Below, in pieces: positions 48,984 through 57,872 of a DNA stretch of 64,000 nt (the first letter of the stretch is position 1; every line of letters begins with the position of its first letter). Made by a program: the position numbers and the translations under genes. Origin of the DNA: Deinococcus sp. Arct2-2 (GTDB taxonomy: Bacteria; Deinococcota; Deinococci; Deinococcales; Deinococcaceae); contig NZ_SSNW01000017.1 in NCBI RefSeq assembly GCF_004801315.1, positions 1-64,000 on the forward strand, written 5' to 3'. Under the pieces are notes generated by a model. It was given only the letters and a program-made list of their open reading frames with translations, was not told where the DNA came from and did no database searches.

Positions 48984-49859
48984 TTACCCAACCGTGTGCT
49001 GAGCCACCGGATAGCTGCCGATAATCCGGGCATAACTGGCCTTCCGCAGCACCCCGGCCAACGCCTGCGCCACCTTGGGGTCACGGGCGTCGCCCTCGAT
49101 GTCTATGTACATCAGGTAACTCCACGCCCGGTCTCGGCGCGGGCGCGACTCGATGCGCGAGAGGTTCAGGCCGCGCAACTCGTTCAAGGTTTCCACCAAA
49201 AAACCGGGCGTGTGGCGCACCGCAAAAATCAGGCTGGTCTTGTGCGGCGCGTCCGAGATTTGGCCCTCATGCCGCGACAAAATCATGAACCGGGTCAGGT
49301 TGAAGGGTTCATCCTCGATTTCGCTTGCCAAGATATTCAGGCCGTACAGCTCGGCGGCGCGGGCCGAGGCAATGACGGCTTCATCGCGTGCGCCCCGTGC
49401 AGCGAGGTCTTTGGCACTGCCCGCCGTATCGTGCGCGGCCACCGGCTGAAAGTTGTATTTGCGAATCAGGCCCGTGCATTGATCGAGCGCGGGCTGCTGC
49501 GACGACACGCGCCGCACGTCCTCTAGGGCCACCCCCGGCAGCGCCATCAGGCAGTGGCTCACGCGCACCACCACTTCCCCGATCACATGCAGTTCGGTGT
49601 CCGAGAGCAGGTCTATGGCCTGATGAATGGCCCCCATCAGGCTGTTTTCCACAGGCAGCACGCCGTAGTCGGCCTCGCCCGATTCCACGGCGCGGGCCAC
49701 CTCATGAAAAGTGGGATAGCCGCGAGTGTGCGCCGTATGGGGGACGGCATTCAGCGCCGCGATTTCGCCGTATGCGCCGGGGTTGCCCTGAAACGCCACC
49801 GTGACGCCCTGCGGTGCCGCCGTGTCCTCAGAAGTGTGACCGATCTCGCCGTGACTCAT
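48984..49859 (-). CDS. pheA: Prephenate dehydratase
   Basis: The protein has 291 residues from the ATG at 49859. PDT domain: [15 protein letters not shown], the [13 protein letters not shown] loop and [14 protein letters not shown] (the TxDT-like catalytic segment), about residues 18-195. The C-terminal ACT domain ([34 protein letters not shown], partial) binds phenylalanine for feedback inhibition. It converts prephenate to phenylpyruvate in Phe biosynthesis. It is monofunctional (no chorismate mutase). The frame is open upstream to 50000; the ATG at 49859 fits the family start. The 304 bp upstream (49860-50163) show no gene. Confidence 0.9.
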   Translation of the reverse strand: MSHGEIGHTSEDTAAPQGVTVAFQGNPGAYGEIAALNAVPHTAHTRGYPTFHEVARAVESGEADYGVLPVENSLMGAIHQAIDLLSDTELHVIGEVVVRVSHCLMALPGVALEDVRRVSSQQPALDQCTGLIRKYNFQPVAAHDTAGSAKDLAARGARDEAVIASARAAELYGLNILASEIEDEPFNLTRFMILSRHEGQISDAPHKTSLIFAVRHTPGFLVETLNELRGLNLSRIESRPRRDRAWSYLMYIDIEGDARDPKVAQALAGVLRKASYARIIGSYPVAQHTVG

Positions 49860-50150
49860 GGCAGCGAGGCTAGCGCACAGGCTGCCCCCGTGCCGAAAGT
49901 GGTCTGGAATTGGGCTAGGGCGGTGGTGAGAAGTGGGCTGAGAAAGGGAGGAACAAGGTGGGCAGAAAAATACGTCCAATCTCAGTTTTCGCCTCTGCAT
50001 ACACCATTAAAAAATTACGGGTCTGGAGGGCTGGCCCTCGCCGCTCGCGCTCACGACTTGGCGTCACTGACCCTCTTGCCTACGTCTGCTCTCCATTCTC
50101 CATTCCCCTGCAATTCTTCATCCGGTACACAATCCATTCCGCCTCCGGTC

Positions 50151-50156
50151 TACACT
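50151..50156 (+). promoter_or_regulatory. -10 box (TACACT) of the amidase gene
   Basis: TACACT, seven bases, then GTG at 50164: a leaderless-type arrangement that supports the GTG start. No Shine-Dalgarno is present. Confidence 0.5.
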
Positions 50157-50163
50157 TTCGGGC

Positions 50164-51624
50164 GTGCCCACCTCACTTCTGCCTGACCCGATCCTAGATC
50201 TCGACGTGTGTGCGTTGGCGGCGGCCACACGCCGTGGCGACCTGACTGCCAGCGAGGTGACGCGGGCGTACCTGTCGCGCCTGAACGCCCACAATCCGCG
50301 CCTACACGCGGTCATTACCGTGAATCCGCAGGCCGAAGCCGACGCCGCGCGTCTGGATACTCTGCCCGACACCAAGCGTGGCCCGCTGCACGGCGTTCCG
50401 CTACTGATCAAGGACAACATAGACGTCGCGGGCCTGCCGACTACCGCCGGAAGCCTGCTGATGCTGGCGCACGTTCCGGCCACTGACGCGCCGCTGGTGG
50501 CCCGGTTGCGGGCGGCGGGCGCGGTGCTGTTGGGCAAAGCCAACCTGACCGAATGGGCCAATTTTATGACGCTGGGGATGCCCAACGGCTTTAGCGGCGC
50601 AGGCGGCCAAACGGTGAATCCTTGGAACGTGCTGCTCGGCGGCGGCGTGCGCGATACGGGCGGAAGCTCCAGCGGCAGCGGCGTAGCAGTAGCGGCCCGG
50701 CTGTGTGCAGCGGCCATCGGCACCGAAACTAGCGGCAGCATCGTCAGTCCGGCGCACCAGAGCGGCGTAGTAGGCGTCAAACCGACGGTGGGGCTCGTGC
50801 CGCGTACAGGCGTGGTGCCCATCAGTTCCAGTCAGGATACGGCTGGCCCGCTGACCCGCTCGGTGCGCGACGCGGCCCTGCTGCTGTCGGTGATGGCTGG
50901 CCCCGACGAACAAGACGCGGCCAGCCGCCGCCTGCCTGTGCCTGATCTGATTCTGGCCCCCAACGCTTTAGAAGGCGCACACATCGGCATTATTCGGGAT
51001 GAACCCCACTTGACCCCGGAGGAAACGGCGGCCTTAGCAGTGGCCGAAACCCACCTGAAGGCAGCGGGCGCTACCCTGCACGACCTCACTTTCCCCACCC
51101 GCGCCGAGTTGTCGGGCTGGCAACTGGAAGTGCTGGAATACGAGTTTAAGGCAACCCTGAATGCCTACCTCGGCGGCGTGCAGCATGGCCCGCGCTCTAT
51201 GGCTGATCTTCTGGATCAAATCGACGAAGACCCGGCCCGCCTCGCCCCCTACGGTCAAACGCTGCTGCATGCGGCGCAGGGCACACGCGGCGACCTCAGC
51301 GAACGCAGCTACGCCTACGCCCGTGAGCGTGACCTCGACCTGAGTGCCAGACGCGGCCTAGACGCCCTGTACGCCGAGGGTCTGGACGCTATCGTGTTTC
51401 CCGGCATTCACGGGTACGGCATCGTCGCAAAGGCCGGATATCCCAGCCTCGCCCTGCCCATTCCTCTGCCCGACGCGCCCCCCTGCGGCATCCTGCTGAC
51501 CAGCCCTGCCGGAAGCGACGCCCGCCTGATGGCCCTCGCTGCCCACCTGAATACAGCCCTCGGCGGCTTGCAATTTCCGCTCGATCCCGCTCTCCCTGCT
51601 GCGCCACCCCAGCCCCCCGCTTGA
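50164..51624 (+). CDS. Amidase signature-family enzyme (GatA-like)
   Basis: The protein has 486 residues starting at GTG. Amidase-signature Ser-cisSer-Lys triad: Lys in [14 protein letters not shown] (about 83), cis-Ser in [15 protein letters not shown] (about 160) and nucleophile Ser in [12 protein letters not shown] (about 184). It hydrolyses amides; the family includes GatA, but this gene is solitary without gatB/gatC, and the C-terminal part ([31 protein letters not shown], partial) resembles stand-alone amidases. Substrate unknown. Confidence 0.87.
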   Translation: MPTSLLPDPILDLDVCALAAATRRGDLTASEVTRAYLSRLNAHNPRLHAVITVNPQAEADAARLDTLPDTKRGPLHGVPLLIKDNIDVAGLPTTAGSLLMLAHVPATDAPLVARLRAAGAVLLGKANLTEWANFMTLGMPNGFSGAGGQTVNPWNVLLGGGVRDTGGSSSGSGVAVAARLCAAAIGTETSGSIVSPAHQSGVVGVKPTVGLVPRTGVVPISSSQDTAGPLTRSVRDAALLLSVMAGPDEQDAASRRLPVPDLILAPNALEGAHIGIIRDEPHLTPEETAALAVAETHLKAAGATLHDLTFPTRAELSGWQLEVLEYEFKATLNAYLGGVQHGPRSMADLLDQIDEDPARLAPYGQTLLHAAQGTRGDLSERSYAYARERDLDLSARRGLDALYAEGLDAIVFPGIHGYGIVAKAGYPSLALPIPLPDAPPCGILLTSPAGSDARLMALAAHLNTALGGLQFPLDPALPAAPPQPPA

Positions 51625-51690
51625 CGTTTTGCCCCGCAGTCCCTACCATGTGGGGCCGGATGATCCTGAGAAGGGGAGTCCAGTCGGGTG

Positions 51691-51765
51691 GGGCGGTTAG
51701 CTCAGCGGTAGAGCTTTCGCTTTACACGCGACGGGTCGGGGGTTCGAATCCCTCACCGCCCACCA
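51691..51765 (+). tRNA. tRNA-Val (anticodon TAC)
   Basis: 75 nt including encoded CCA. Acceptor GGGCGGT pairs with ACCGCCC; D arm GCTCAGCGGTAGAGC; anticodon stem TCGC/GCGA around loop TTTACAC with anticodon TAC; T arm CGGGGGTTCGAATCCCT. A short hairpin and T-run follow. Confidence 0.95.
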
Positions 51766-51770
51766 CCAAA

Positions 51771-51793
51771 CCTCGCTTCTGGCGGGGTTTTTT
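51771..51793 (+). terminator. Terminator after tRNA-Val
   Basis: CCTCGC and GCGGGG form a short stem (one G-T wobble) around TTCTG, followed by six T residues. Confidence 0.7.
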
Positions 51794-51999
51794 CGTTTGC
51801 CATAAAGGGTTGGAAGCGTGCCGTGCGGAACGCGAAGCCGCGCTGTTTGCACGCCAACATGCGCCCTACACAATAAGACTCAACAAACGGGCCGCATTTG
51901 ATCGACCCTCGTTCAAAAAACCCTGTCGCCCGAGGTTCCGTTCAAACCGAACCACAACTTGCACTTTTTTCTAAAAATACGTTTAGAATATCTAAACAA

Positions 52000-52203
52000 A
52001 TGACACATCTGAAGCTTGAGGAGTTGGTCTCTTACTTCGTGCTGGCGCAACCGGATAGCAGCAAGCCCTTAAGTGAAGTGGATTTCGTCAGGCTTATTGA
52101 AGATATGGGCTTGGAAGCTGCCAATGAACACAGGCAGGCTATTGTGGAACAACTGCGTGAGGGACACAATATTCACGTTGTTGTAGCTATCGTTGCTGCC
52201 TGA
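52000..52203 (+). CDS. Small hypothetical protein (67 residues)
   Basis: From the ATG at 52000 (MTHLKLEELVSYFVLAQ). It is preceded by an AT-rich stretch TTTAGAATATCTAAACAA containing a -10-like TAGAAT and no clear Shine-Dalgarno. Sequence is acidic and helical with a hydrophobic C-terminus (IHVVVAIVAA). A partly palindromic GTTTAGAATATCTAAAC lies just upstream. Not recognised. Confidence 0.55.
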   Translation: MTHLKLEELVSYFVLAQPDSSKPLSEVDFVRLIEDMGLEAANEHRQAIVEQLREGHNIHVVVAIVAA

Positions 52204-52277
52204 GCTTGTGCCTAATTCCAGCCGCCCTACAATGGGCGGCTTTCGTTTGAGTCAACTTCGCGTTGATGCTTGGTAAT

Positions 52278-52550
52278 TCAGCGGCCTAGTACGAAGCCCA
52301 TGACCACTAAGGTGCCGAAAAACAGTGCGGCGACACCTGAAAAGCGCACTTCCCAGCCCATCATCGGCTTGCGTTTTTCCTCGTCTTCTTCCAGCAAAAA
52401 GGCTGGGTTGGCGAGTGGCAAGGAAGCGCCGCCTGCCAATTCCGGCGGTGCGGTCAACGTTGGCCCGCTGGCGTCAGTGACCGTCTCTTGGACTTCATCC
52501 CAGTCTCTGAGGCGTACCGCGTGCCGTCCGAAGCCCTCTTGAAAGGTCAT
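52278..52550 (-). CDS. Small membrane protein (90 residues)
   Basis: Acidic N-terminal 65 residues (RLRDWDEVQETVTDASG, FLLEEDEEKRKP) followed by one C-terminal transmembrane helix (SGVAALFFGTLVVMGFVLG). A tail-anchored arrangement. No family recognised. Confidence 0.6.
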   Translation of the reverse strand: MTFQEGFGRHAVRLRDWDEVQETVTDASGPTLTAPPELAGGASLPLANPAFLLEEDEEKRKPMMGWEVRFSGVAALFFGTLVVMGFVLGR

Positions 52551-52840
52551 GCCCTGACTTTACCGGGAGTCCTCTGACAGAGGCGTCACTCTATAAAATT
52601 TGTCAGCCTGAGCTGAGTTTTTGAGTGGGTTCTGCCGCCCGGCACGGTAAATAGGGTTGGAGCTGCAGCTTTGGTGGCCCCGGCCCTCAGGTTAAGGTTG
52701 GTTTACGCTGCCGGGGGCTCCTCCTTGCCTCAAGCTTGCGTTCATCTTTCAGGCGGTTGGCGTCAGGTCTGCGGCTCTAACTTAAGCCTCATGCGTTTGT
52801 TCGGAGTCCAGAGCAAGTCTCAGCCGCAGAAAGGGCCGCC
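52551..52840. other. 290-bp intergenic region, content unresolved
   Basis: No protein-coding frame stands out. The middle (about 52672-52725) has complementary GC blocks (GGCCCCGGCCC and GCCGGGGGCTCC) that could fold into a structured transcript. It does not show the conserved loops of SRP RNA or tmRNA that I looked for. Confidence 0.3.
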
Positions 52841-53068
52841 ATGAAGGCCGTGGAGTGGCAACGGTGGCTTGCGTCGCTGCCCACCGATTTGGCTGGCTTA
52901 CAAATGATCCGAACCGACCTGCAAAAGGAAATTGTGCAGGCCGAAACGCGGCTCCGAAGCGCTGTGAATCAGGGAAAAAACCGGGGCGAAGAGAGGGCCG
53001 CCCGCGTAGAATTGACAGAACTGAACAGCAAACTGATGCCCGTACAAACCCGCCTTACTGCGGCGTGA
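52841..53068 (+). CDS. Small helical hypothetical protein (75 residues)
   Basis: Predicted coiled coil from residue 22 on (IRTDLQKEIVQAETRLRSA, VELTELNSKLMPVQTRL). Only a weak ribosome site precedes the ATG. Codon use is in line with neighbours. Function unknown. Confidence 0.5.
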   Translation: MKAVEWQRWLASLPTDLAGLQMIRTDLQKEIVQAETRLRSAVNQGKNRGEERAARVELTELNSKLMPVQTRLTAA

Positions 53069-53087
53069 AGGATTGAAATGGACGAAC

Positions 53088-53342
53088 TCAGGTCGCGCTG
53101 ACGCCCCACATGGTCGCGCTTCCGCCGTACCCAGTCACCACTTCCGGGGCGGCAAGTCCAGCAGCCTGCAACTCTGCGAGCGCCTGATCCACTTGGCCTT
53201 GTTCGAGCGACAAGAGGGCCGTCAATTCATCGGCGCTGTGCTGCTTATTGCCTTCCTGACGCAGAAAATCCAGAATCTGCGTTGCGGCGGCGCTGAGGTT
53301 GGGTGCGGTTTCGCTTTGAGCAGTGTTGTCAGTGGAGGGCAT
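53088..53342 (-). CDS. Small winged-helix-like protein (84 residues)
   Basis: From the ATG at 53342. Central part reads as a helix-turn-helix (ATQILDFLRQEGNKQHSADELTALLSLEQGQVDQALAEL, partial), similar to small DNA-binding winged helices. Partner and targets unknown. The region 53343-53604 upstream has no gene. Confidence 0.6.
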   Translation of the reverse strand: MPSTDNTAQSETAPNLSAAATQILDFLRQEGNKQHSADELTALLSLEQGQVDQALAELQAAGLAAPEVVTGYGGSATMWGVSAT

Positions 53343-53604
53343 GCGGCAGTGTAAAAGAGGCGGGTGCGCTGTAAAAGTGGGGAGCGGGCTGCGGCCATTG
53401 GCCCTCGCTTCACGTCCTGCGGCGGCCCCAGCCACGCGGAGGCGTCGTCAGGCCGTTGCCCAGCTCGGCGGAGCTTCTTTGCAATAGTGCTTATCGTGTT
53501 CTACCGGTTTCACTCCACGCCCGACAAGCTCACTGACTACGCATTCATATCGTGTGGCTCGTCCTCTTTCCCCAAAATTCATGCCCTGCTACCGGAATCG
53601 GTAT

Positions 53605-53670
53605 TAGACTGTGCCTATGTTCGCCCACTCCTTCTTCAGGTTGCCTGCCAGCCCGTGTGCTGGGGCCTGA
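53605..53670 (+). promoter_or_regulatory. Leaderless promoter and 17-codon ORF ahead of the response regulator
   Basis: TAGACT (53605-53610) lies six bases before an ATG at 53617 that opens MFAHSFFRLPASPCAGA and ends in TGA at 53668-53670. That TGA overlaps the response-regulator ATG (TGATG). The regulator has no ribosome site of its own, so it is probably translated by coupling to this leaderless leader. Confidence 0.5.
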
Positions 53671-54101
53671 TGCGCCCTCTTCAAGTCTTGTTGGTCGATG
53701 ACAACCCGGCGGCGCGTGGGCTGGCCGAGGAAGCGTTTTCGTTGTCTGGGCAGCCCTGCGAAGTCGTGATGATGGAAAGCGGCGACGACGCGCTGGCAGC
53801 ACTGATGGACAAAAATGGGATTCGGCCCGACGTGGTGCTGCTGGATATCAATATGCCCGGTATGGACGGTTTCGCCGTGCTGGAAGCCATGAAAGCGCAG
53901 CCACATCTCCGCCCGATTCCAGTGGTGATGCTCAGCGGTTCCTCTGCGCCGCAAGACATCCGCAAGGCGTACACGCTCCATGCCAACGCTTACCTAGTCA
54001 AATCGGTAGAGTTCCAAACCTTTCTGACCCAAATTGAAGACTTCGTGGTGTTCTGGACACAGGCCCGCCTGACCACTCGGCCAAACGACTCGGAATATTA
54101 G
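53670..54101 (+). CDS. Single-domain response regulator
   Basis: The protein has 143 residues, a complete receiver and nothing else. Acidic pair in LLVDDNPAARG (about 10-11), phospho-accepting Asp in VVLLDINMPGMDGF (about 57), Ser in VVMLSGSSAP (about 90) and Lys in AYLVKSVEF (about 112). It resembles Rcp1-type regulators that pair with phytochrome-like kinases. No adjacent kinase. Confidence 0.9.
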   Translation: MRPLQVLLVDDNPAARGLAEEAFSLSGQPCEVVMMESGDDALAALMDKNGIRPDVVLLDINMPGMDGFAVLEAMKAQPHLRPIPVVMLSGSSAPQDIRKAYTLHANAYLVKSVEFQTFLTQIEDFVVFWTQARLTTRPNDSEY

Positions 54102-54125
54102 GGCGAGCCAGCACACGCGCAAGCC

Positions 54126-54803
54126 TCAAGCCGCATCAAATTCGCCCACCGTAATCACGCCGATCAATTGGCGCGATTTGTGCGGAACGGCGAACAGCGA
54201 CACGCCTTCATCTACCAAGATATGAGGCTCTGGCACGCGGTCTCCCAACCAGAACGGCAGCCGCCAGCGCTTGGAAAAAGCCGACTGAATAAAGCCGCCG
54301 TGCGAAATGAAGCCGCCGATTTTCACCGATTCGTCGAAGTACACGAGGCGGCGCAGCGCGTCTTCGGTGGGCACATCGGCAAAGCGGGCCAGTTCCCACA
54401 CCGCCCGCCCGGAGTAGCCGCAGTGACCTAAGATGGCCCCCACCAAAGCTTCCGGCATCAGCAGGCGGTCTGCGCCGTGGTCGGCCAACACCTCTAAGTG
54501 CGCCTGCATATCAGGCACGCTGGCGTGATACCAGCGGATAATTTCCTCGTAGCTGGGGTCTCCGGGTTGGGCTTCCGCCGTCAGCAAGTGGCTGATTTCG
54601 TGGGCCGCCTCGCTGCGGCGTTGGGGCGCAGAAGCATCGGCCCGCACGTACACCACCCGTTCTGGCGTCGCCAAACTGTCGGGGCCGACCCGGTAGCGCA
54701 TGCCCAATCTGCGGGCAAGTTCGGGCATCTCCGGGGTAAATTCCGCCTCGGCATGGCGGGCGACGTGATACAGGAACAGATCGTGCAGCACGTCATCCAT
54801 CAT
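54126..54803 (-). CDS. ImmA/IrrE-like HExxH metalloprotease
   Basis: The protein has 225 residues. The zinc-protease motif HEISH (His68, Glu69, His72) sits in RRSEAAHEISHLL, as in ImmA/IrrE (PprI) proteins. The N-terminal 55 residues precede a YVRADA strand. The rest (PEALVGAILGHCGYSGRAVWELARFADVP, partial) follows the family pattern with helix-rich C-terminus. Family members cleave XRE-type repressors after a stress signal. The ATG overlaps the stop of the XRE gene (ATGA), so repressor and protease are made together. It is shorter than PprI (about 300) and lacks its GAF-like C-terminus. Confidence 0.78.
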   Translation of the reverse strand: MMDDVLHDLFLYHVARHAEAEFTPEMPELARRLGMRYRVGPDSLATPERVVYVRADASAPQRRSEAAHEISHLLTAEAQPGDPSYEEIIRWYHASVPDMQAHLEVLADHGADRLLMPEALVGAILGHCGYSGRAVWELARFADVPTEDALRRLVYFDESVKIGGFISHGGFIQSAFSKRWRLPFWLGDRVPEPHILVDEGVSLFAVPHKSRQLIGVITVGEFDAA

Positions 54804-55378
54804 TCGGCCTCTGCCGCAGTTTCCGGTGGGTCGAACTCGTGGCGGTAGCGCAGAAACAGGGCCAGCCAGCCATCGGGCGTGGTGGGGCGGTGCTTGTGGT
54901 GCAGGCGGTGAAGGTAACGGGGCCAGCGCGGTTCGGCCAGCGCCGCGAATTCCGGTTGACCGCTGTACAGGCGCACCGCTTCTTGGAGTGCTTCTGGCAA
55001 AGGCTCCGGCAGAGGCTTGGGCACCGAGCGGTAACCCCGCGCCGCCGCGCTGAACGCCTGTGCAGGTGCGGTGGCTACGGCTGTCGGCGTAAAGAGTCCG
55101 GTGCTGGCCTGCCACTGCTCCGGCGAATACCCCAGCACTGCCCGCACCGCTTCCCGCACTTCCAAAGACGCCCGCGAGAGGGCTGCCGTACCGCGTTCCA
55201 GCTTGTTCAAATAATCCGGCGTGATCTGCTGGCCATGCTTCTCCATCTGCGCCACGAATGCCGGACGGTTCAGCCCCAATTCCAAGCGCCGCCGCTGAAT
55301 CAGTTGCCCATGTTGCGCGGCGCGGGGATCGGTTTCCCGTACAGCTTTGGCCGCAGGAGCCGCTTTAGCAGTCGTCAT
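54800..55378 (-). CDS. XRE-family regulator paired with the IrrE-like protease
   Basis: The protein has 192 residues from the ATG at 55378. After a basic tail, HTH_XRE spans about residues 22-80 (GQLIQRRRLELGLNRPAFVAQM, ITPDYLNKLERGTAALSRAS). The C-terminal half contains the likely protease-sensitive region (EALQEAVRLYSGQPEFAAL). The arrangement resembles ImmR/ImmA and DdrO/PprI pairs. It is larger than DdrO (about 130), so it is probably a separate regulator. Targets unknown. Confidence 0.75.
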   Translation of the reverse strand: MTTAKAAPAAKAVRETDPRAAQHGQLIQRRRLELGLNRPAFVAQMEKHGQQITPDYLNKLERGTAALSRASLEVREAVRAVLGYSPEQWQASTGLFTPTAVATAPAQAFSAAARGYRSVPKPLPEPLPEALQEAVRLYSGQPEFAALAEPRWPRYLHRLHHKHRPTTPDGWLALFLRYRHEFDPPETAAEAE

Positions 55379-55675
55379 CTGAAACCGCCCTGACACCGAA
55401 TCTGTTCCCAGCCCAGTCTGGTGTATGCATATTTGAAGTGTAACATATTGCACCGGAAGTGAGTATGGGTCACGCCTAAATTAGGATTATACCTAGATTA
55501 AGATTGACAATTTGCACATATAGTCTTATTCTATTCATAGATCCGCCGCAAATTGAAGATCAGGCGCTTTCATCCGGCCAAACCTGCGGAAGCCGATTTT
55601 TCTCGCCTCTAACTTGGGAATAGATCAATAATAGATTTCGCTAAAGCTTCCACATTCACTAGAGGAGAGCCAGTC
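55379..55675. other. Divergent intergenic region upstream of the XRE/IrrE-like pair
   Basis: 297 bp, markedly AT-rich for this genome. Contains TTGACA at 55505 and TATTCTATTCAT-like sequence about 25 bases on, possible promoter elements for the plus-strand gene at 55676. TATGCATA and TGTAACATATTGCA near 55425-55455 could be XRE operator half-sites. Confidence 0.4.
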
Positions 55676-56014
55676 ATGACCGGAACAGACCTTGCCGCTG
55701 TACTGCCACTGATCGCCAAAAGCGGGGCAGCCACTGTCGTCATCGCCCTCTTGTTCGGCTTGTCGCACGTCATTCGGGAGTGGCGCGGCGGCAGTGTGTC
55801 GGAGCAAAAAGAACACGATACCCAGCAGCAGTTGGCCGAAACCGAAGCCCGCCTGAACGTGGCCGAGGCGCGTGTAGTGGCGCTGGCTCAGCAAAATCAC
55901 GACTTGCGTTATCAGCGCGATTCTGCGCGGGTGCGACTAGAGTTTCTGGAACTGAAGCACGCCGAGCAGCCCCGCAGCGTGTGGGCGGCGGACGGGGATG
56001 TGAAGCGGGCGTAG
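55676..56014 (+). CDS. Small membrane protein with coiled coil
   Basis: The protein has 112 residues; AGAGGAG lies upstream of the ATG. One transmembrane helix (residues about 7-30), then a coiled coil (EKEHD-QQQLAETEARLNVAEARVVALAQQ, partial) and a soluble tail. It resembles phage holin-associated or cell-envelope spacer proteins in layout only. Function unknown. Confidence 0.6.
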   Translation: MTGTDLAAVLPLIAKSGAATVVIALLFGLSHVIREWRGGSVSEQKEHDTQQQLAETEARLNVAEARVVALAQQNHDLRYQRDSARVRLEFLELKHAEQPRSVWAADGDVKRA

Positions 56015-56083
56015 AGCGTACTGGGCGACTGAGCATCCAAAAGTGGCCAAGCTCAGTCCTGTCTGAAGTTGACGATTCCGGGT

Positions 56084-56184
56084 GAACCCCCCAGTCTGCT
56101 GTGCAGCCAGCCCCCCTCAAGGGGAGCGCAACAGCACTTGTCCTCCCCTTAAGGGGGGGCGTTGCACAGCAACGGGGGGTTCAC
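56084..56184. repeat. GC-rich palindromic dispersed repeat, full copy
   Basis: Same layout and nearly the same sequence as 48823-48925 (GAACCCCCCAGTCTGC ... GGGGGGTTCACC). Located between two genes; no open frame. Confidence 0.75.
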
Positions 56185-56245
56185 CTTCCAACTCAGCTGC
56201 AAAATTGCGTCAGCAACGCCGGATTGCTCTGCCGTAGCTTCAAGC

Positions 56246-56662
56246 TCAGCCCTCTGCTTCGTCCCCAAGTTCCTGTGCAGTAGCGTCAATGGTGGGGTGG
56301 CGCTTTTCAAATTGAATGGTCAGCACTCCGGCACTCAGGCGGGCCTCGCCACTCTGGGGCAGCACGGCTTCCGGAAATGTCAGTGTGCGGGAAAACTTTC
56401 CGCTGGCACGTTCGGCACTCAGCACGCGCCCCAGCGATTCATCTACTGCGGGCCGCTCGCCCTGAACGGTCAGGGTGTCGTCTTCTTCCGACAGGGCCAG
56501 CGTGTCCAGATTCACGCCCGGCACGTCCAGCAGCAAGATCAGGTGAGAATCGCCGTCTATCCAATCGGCGGCGGGCGTCCACGGGCGGCTACTGCCCAGC
56601 GTTTCGACCTCTTCGCGCAGGTTCATCAGTTGTTGCAGGCGGGCAAGCACAGGCTCATTCAT
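56246..56662 (-). CDS. Hsp20/alpha-crystallin family small heat-shock protein
   Basis: The protein has 138 residues from the ATG at 56662. Alpha-crystallin domain about residues 32-125: TPAADWIDGDSHLILLLDVPGVN, TLTVQGERP and the C-terminal GVLTIQFEKR. The usual I-x-I/V tail motif is not obvious (DATAQELGDEAEG end). ATP-independent holdase chaperone. Confidence 0.85.
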   Translation of the reverse strand: MNEPVLARLQQLMNLREEVETLGSSRPWTPAADWIDGDSHLILLLDVPGVNLDTLALSEEDDTLTVQGERPAVDESLGRVLSAERASGKFSRTLTFPEAVLPQSGEARLSAGVLTIQFEKRHPTIDATAQELGDEAEG

Positions 56663-56692
56663 AGGCACAACGCTACTAAACTTCTGGGTGTG

Positions 56693-57637
56693 ATGTCTGT
56701 CCCGCCCGCCCCATCCGTTCCTGCTCTGCCCATTCTGACTGCCCCCACCGCTGCCGGAAAAACCGCACTAGCTCTCCAGTTGGCCGCACAACATGATCTG
56801 GAAATCATCGCTGCCGACGCCTTTACCGTGTACCGGGGGCTAAGTATTGGCACAGCCAAACCCAGCGCCGCCGAACGGGAGGCTGCGCCGCATCACCTGT
56901 TGGATGTGGCCGACGTACACGAGGAATACGATGTGGCCCGCTACGTGCGGGAGGCCGAAGCGGCCATTCGGGGCGTGTTGGCGCGGGGAAACATTCCGTT
57001 GGTGGTAGGCGGCACGGGGTTTTATTTGAGTGCCCTCACTCGGGGGCTACCGCTCACGCCGCCCTCGGAACCAGAGTTGAGGGCCGAAGTAGAAGCCGAG
57101 CTTGCCGCACGCGGGCTAGACGCACTTTTGGCCGATATGGCCGCCGCTAACCCTGCCGAAGCCGCCCGCATGGAGCGTAACCCCCGCCGCGTCGTCCGGG
57201 CATTGGAAGTCTACCGCCGCACCGGACGCTTTCCCGGCGAGTTTGGCCGCACGCAGCCCGCGTTTTCATATCAAGTCACAGCCTTCACCTGCCCTGCCGC
57301 AGAATTGGAGGGGCGAATAGAACAGCGCGTAGGCGCAATGCTGGCGCAGGGTTGGCCCGATGAAGCGGCTTGGCTGGCGGCACAGCTCGACCCAGAAACC
57401 CTGCCCCGGCCTACCGCGTGGCAAGCTCTCGGCTACCGGGAGGCGTTGGCTGTCTGGCGGGGGGAATTGACCGCACAGGACGCACAGCAGGCGATTACGC
57501 TCGCTACTCGTCAATATGCCAAACGCCAACTGACGTGGGCACGCACCCAGTTGTCCGCCACGCCTGTTTCACCCGCACAGGCCACCGAGTCGCTGACGGC
57601 TCAGCTTGCCCAGTGGCGTGCTGCACGCCCAAGCTGA
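56693..57637 (+). CDS. miaA: tRNA dimethylallyltransferase
   Basis: The protein has 314 residues from the ATG at 56693. P-loop LTAPTAAGKTALAL, the DAFTVYRGLSIGTAKPS motif (general base Asp), HHLLDVAD, PLVVGGTGFYLSAL and the C-terminal RQYAKRQLTWAR arginine-rich region. It transfers a prenyl group to A37 of tRNAs that read UNN codons. Full length. Confidence 0.94.
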   Translation: MSVPPAPSVPALPILTAPTAAGKTALALQLAAQHDLEIIAADAFTVYRGLSIGTAKPSAAEREAAPHHLLDVADVHEEYDVARYVREAEAAIRGVLARGNIPLVVGGTGFYLSALTRGLPLTPPSEPELRAEVEAELAARGLDALLADMAAANPAEAARMERNPRRVVRALEVYRRTGRFPGEFGRTQPAFSYQVTAFTCPAAELEGRIEQRVGAMLAQGWPDEAAWLAAQLDPETLPRPTAWQALGYREALAVWRGELTAQDAQQAITLATRQYAKRQLTWARTQLSATPVSPAQATESLTAQLAQWRAARPS

Positions 57638-57872
57638 CCCAGCAGCCCGCAATAATCTTTACACCCCGTTCAGTGTTGGCCGCCCTGCCTAAGCGTGTGC
57701 CCCGCGCTCCCGCAGCACAGGCTAAACTCAGAAGTGAGTTACAACTCATTTTCAGGCGGTACGGTAGCGGAGTCGGGGGGTCAAGTGGCCTCTTGGTCAG
57801 CCGGTTCTCACATATGCCTGCGTGGGCCTTTAGCGGGGCCGCGCCGCGGCAGCACTACGAGGGGGAGAGGAC

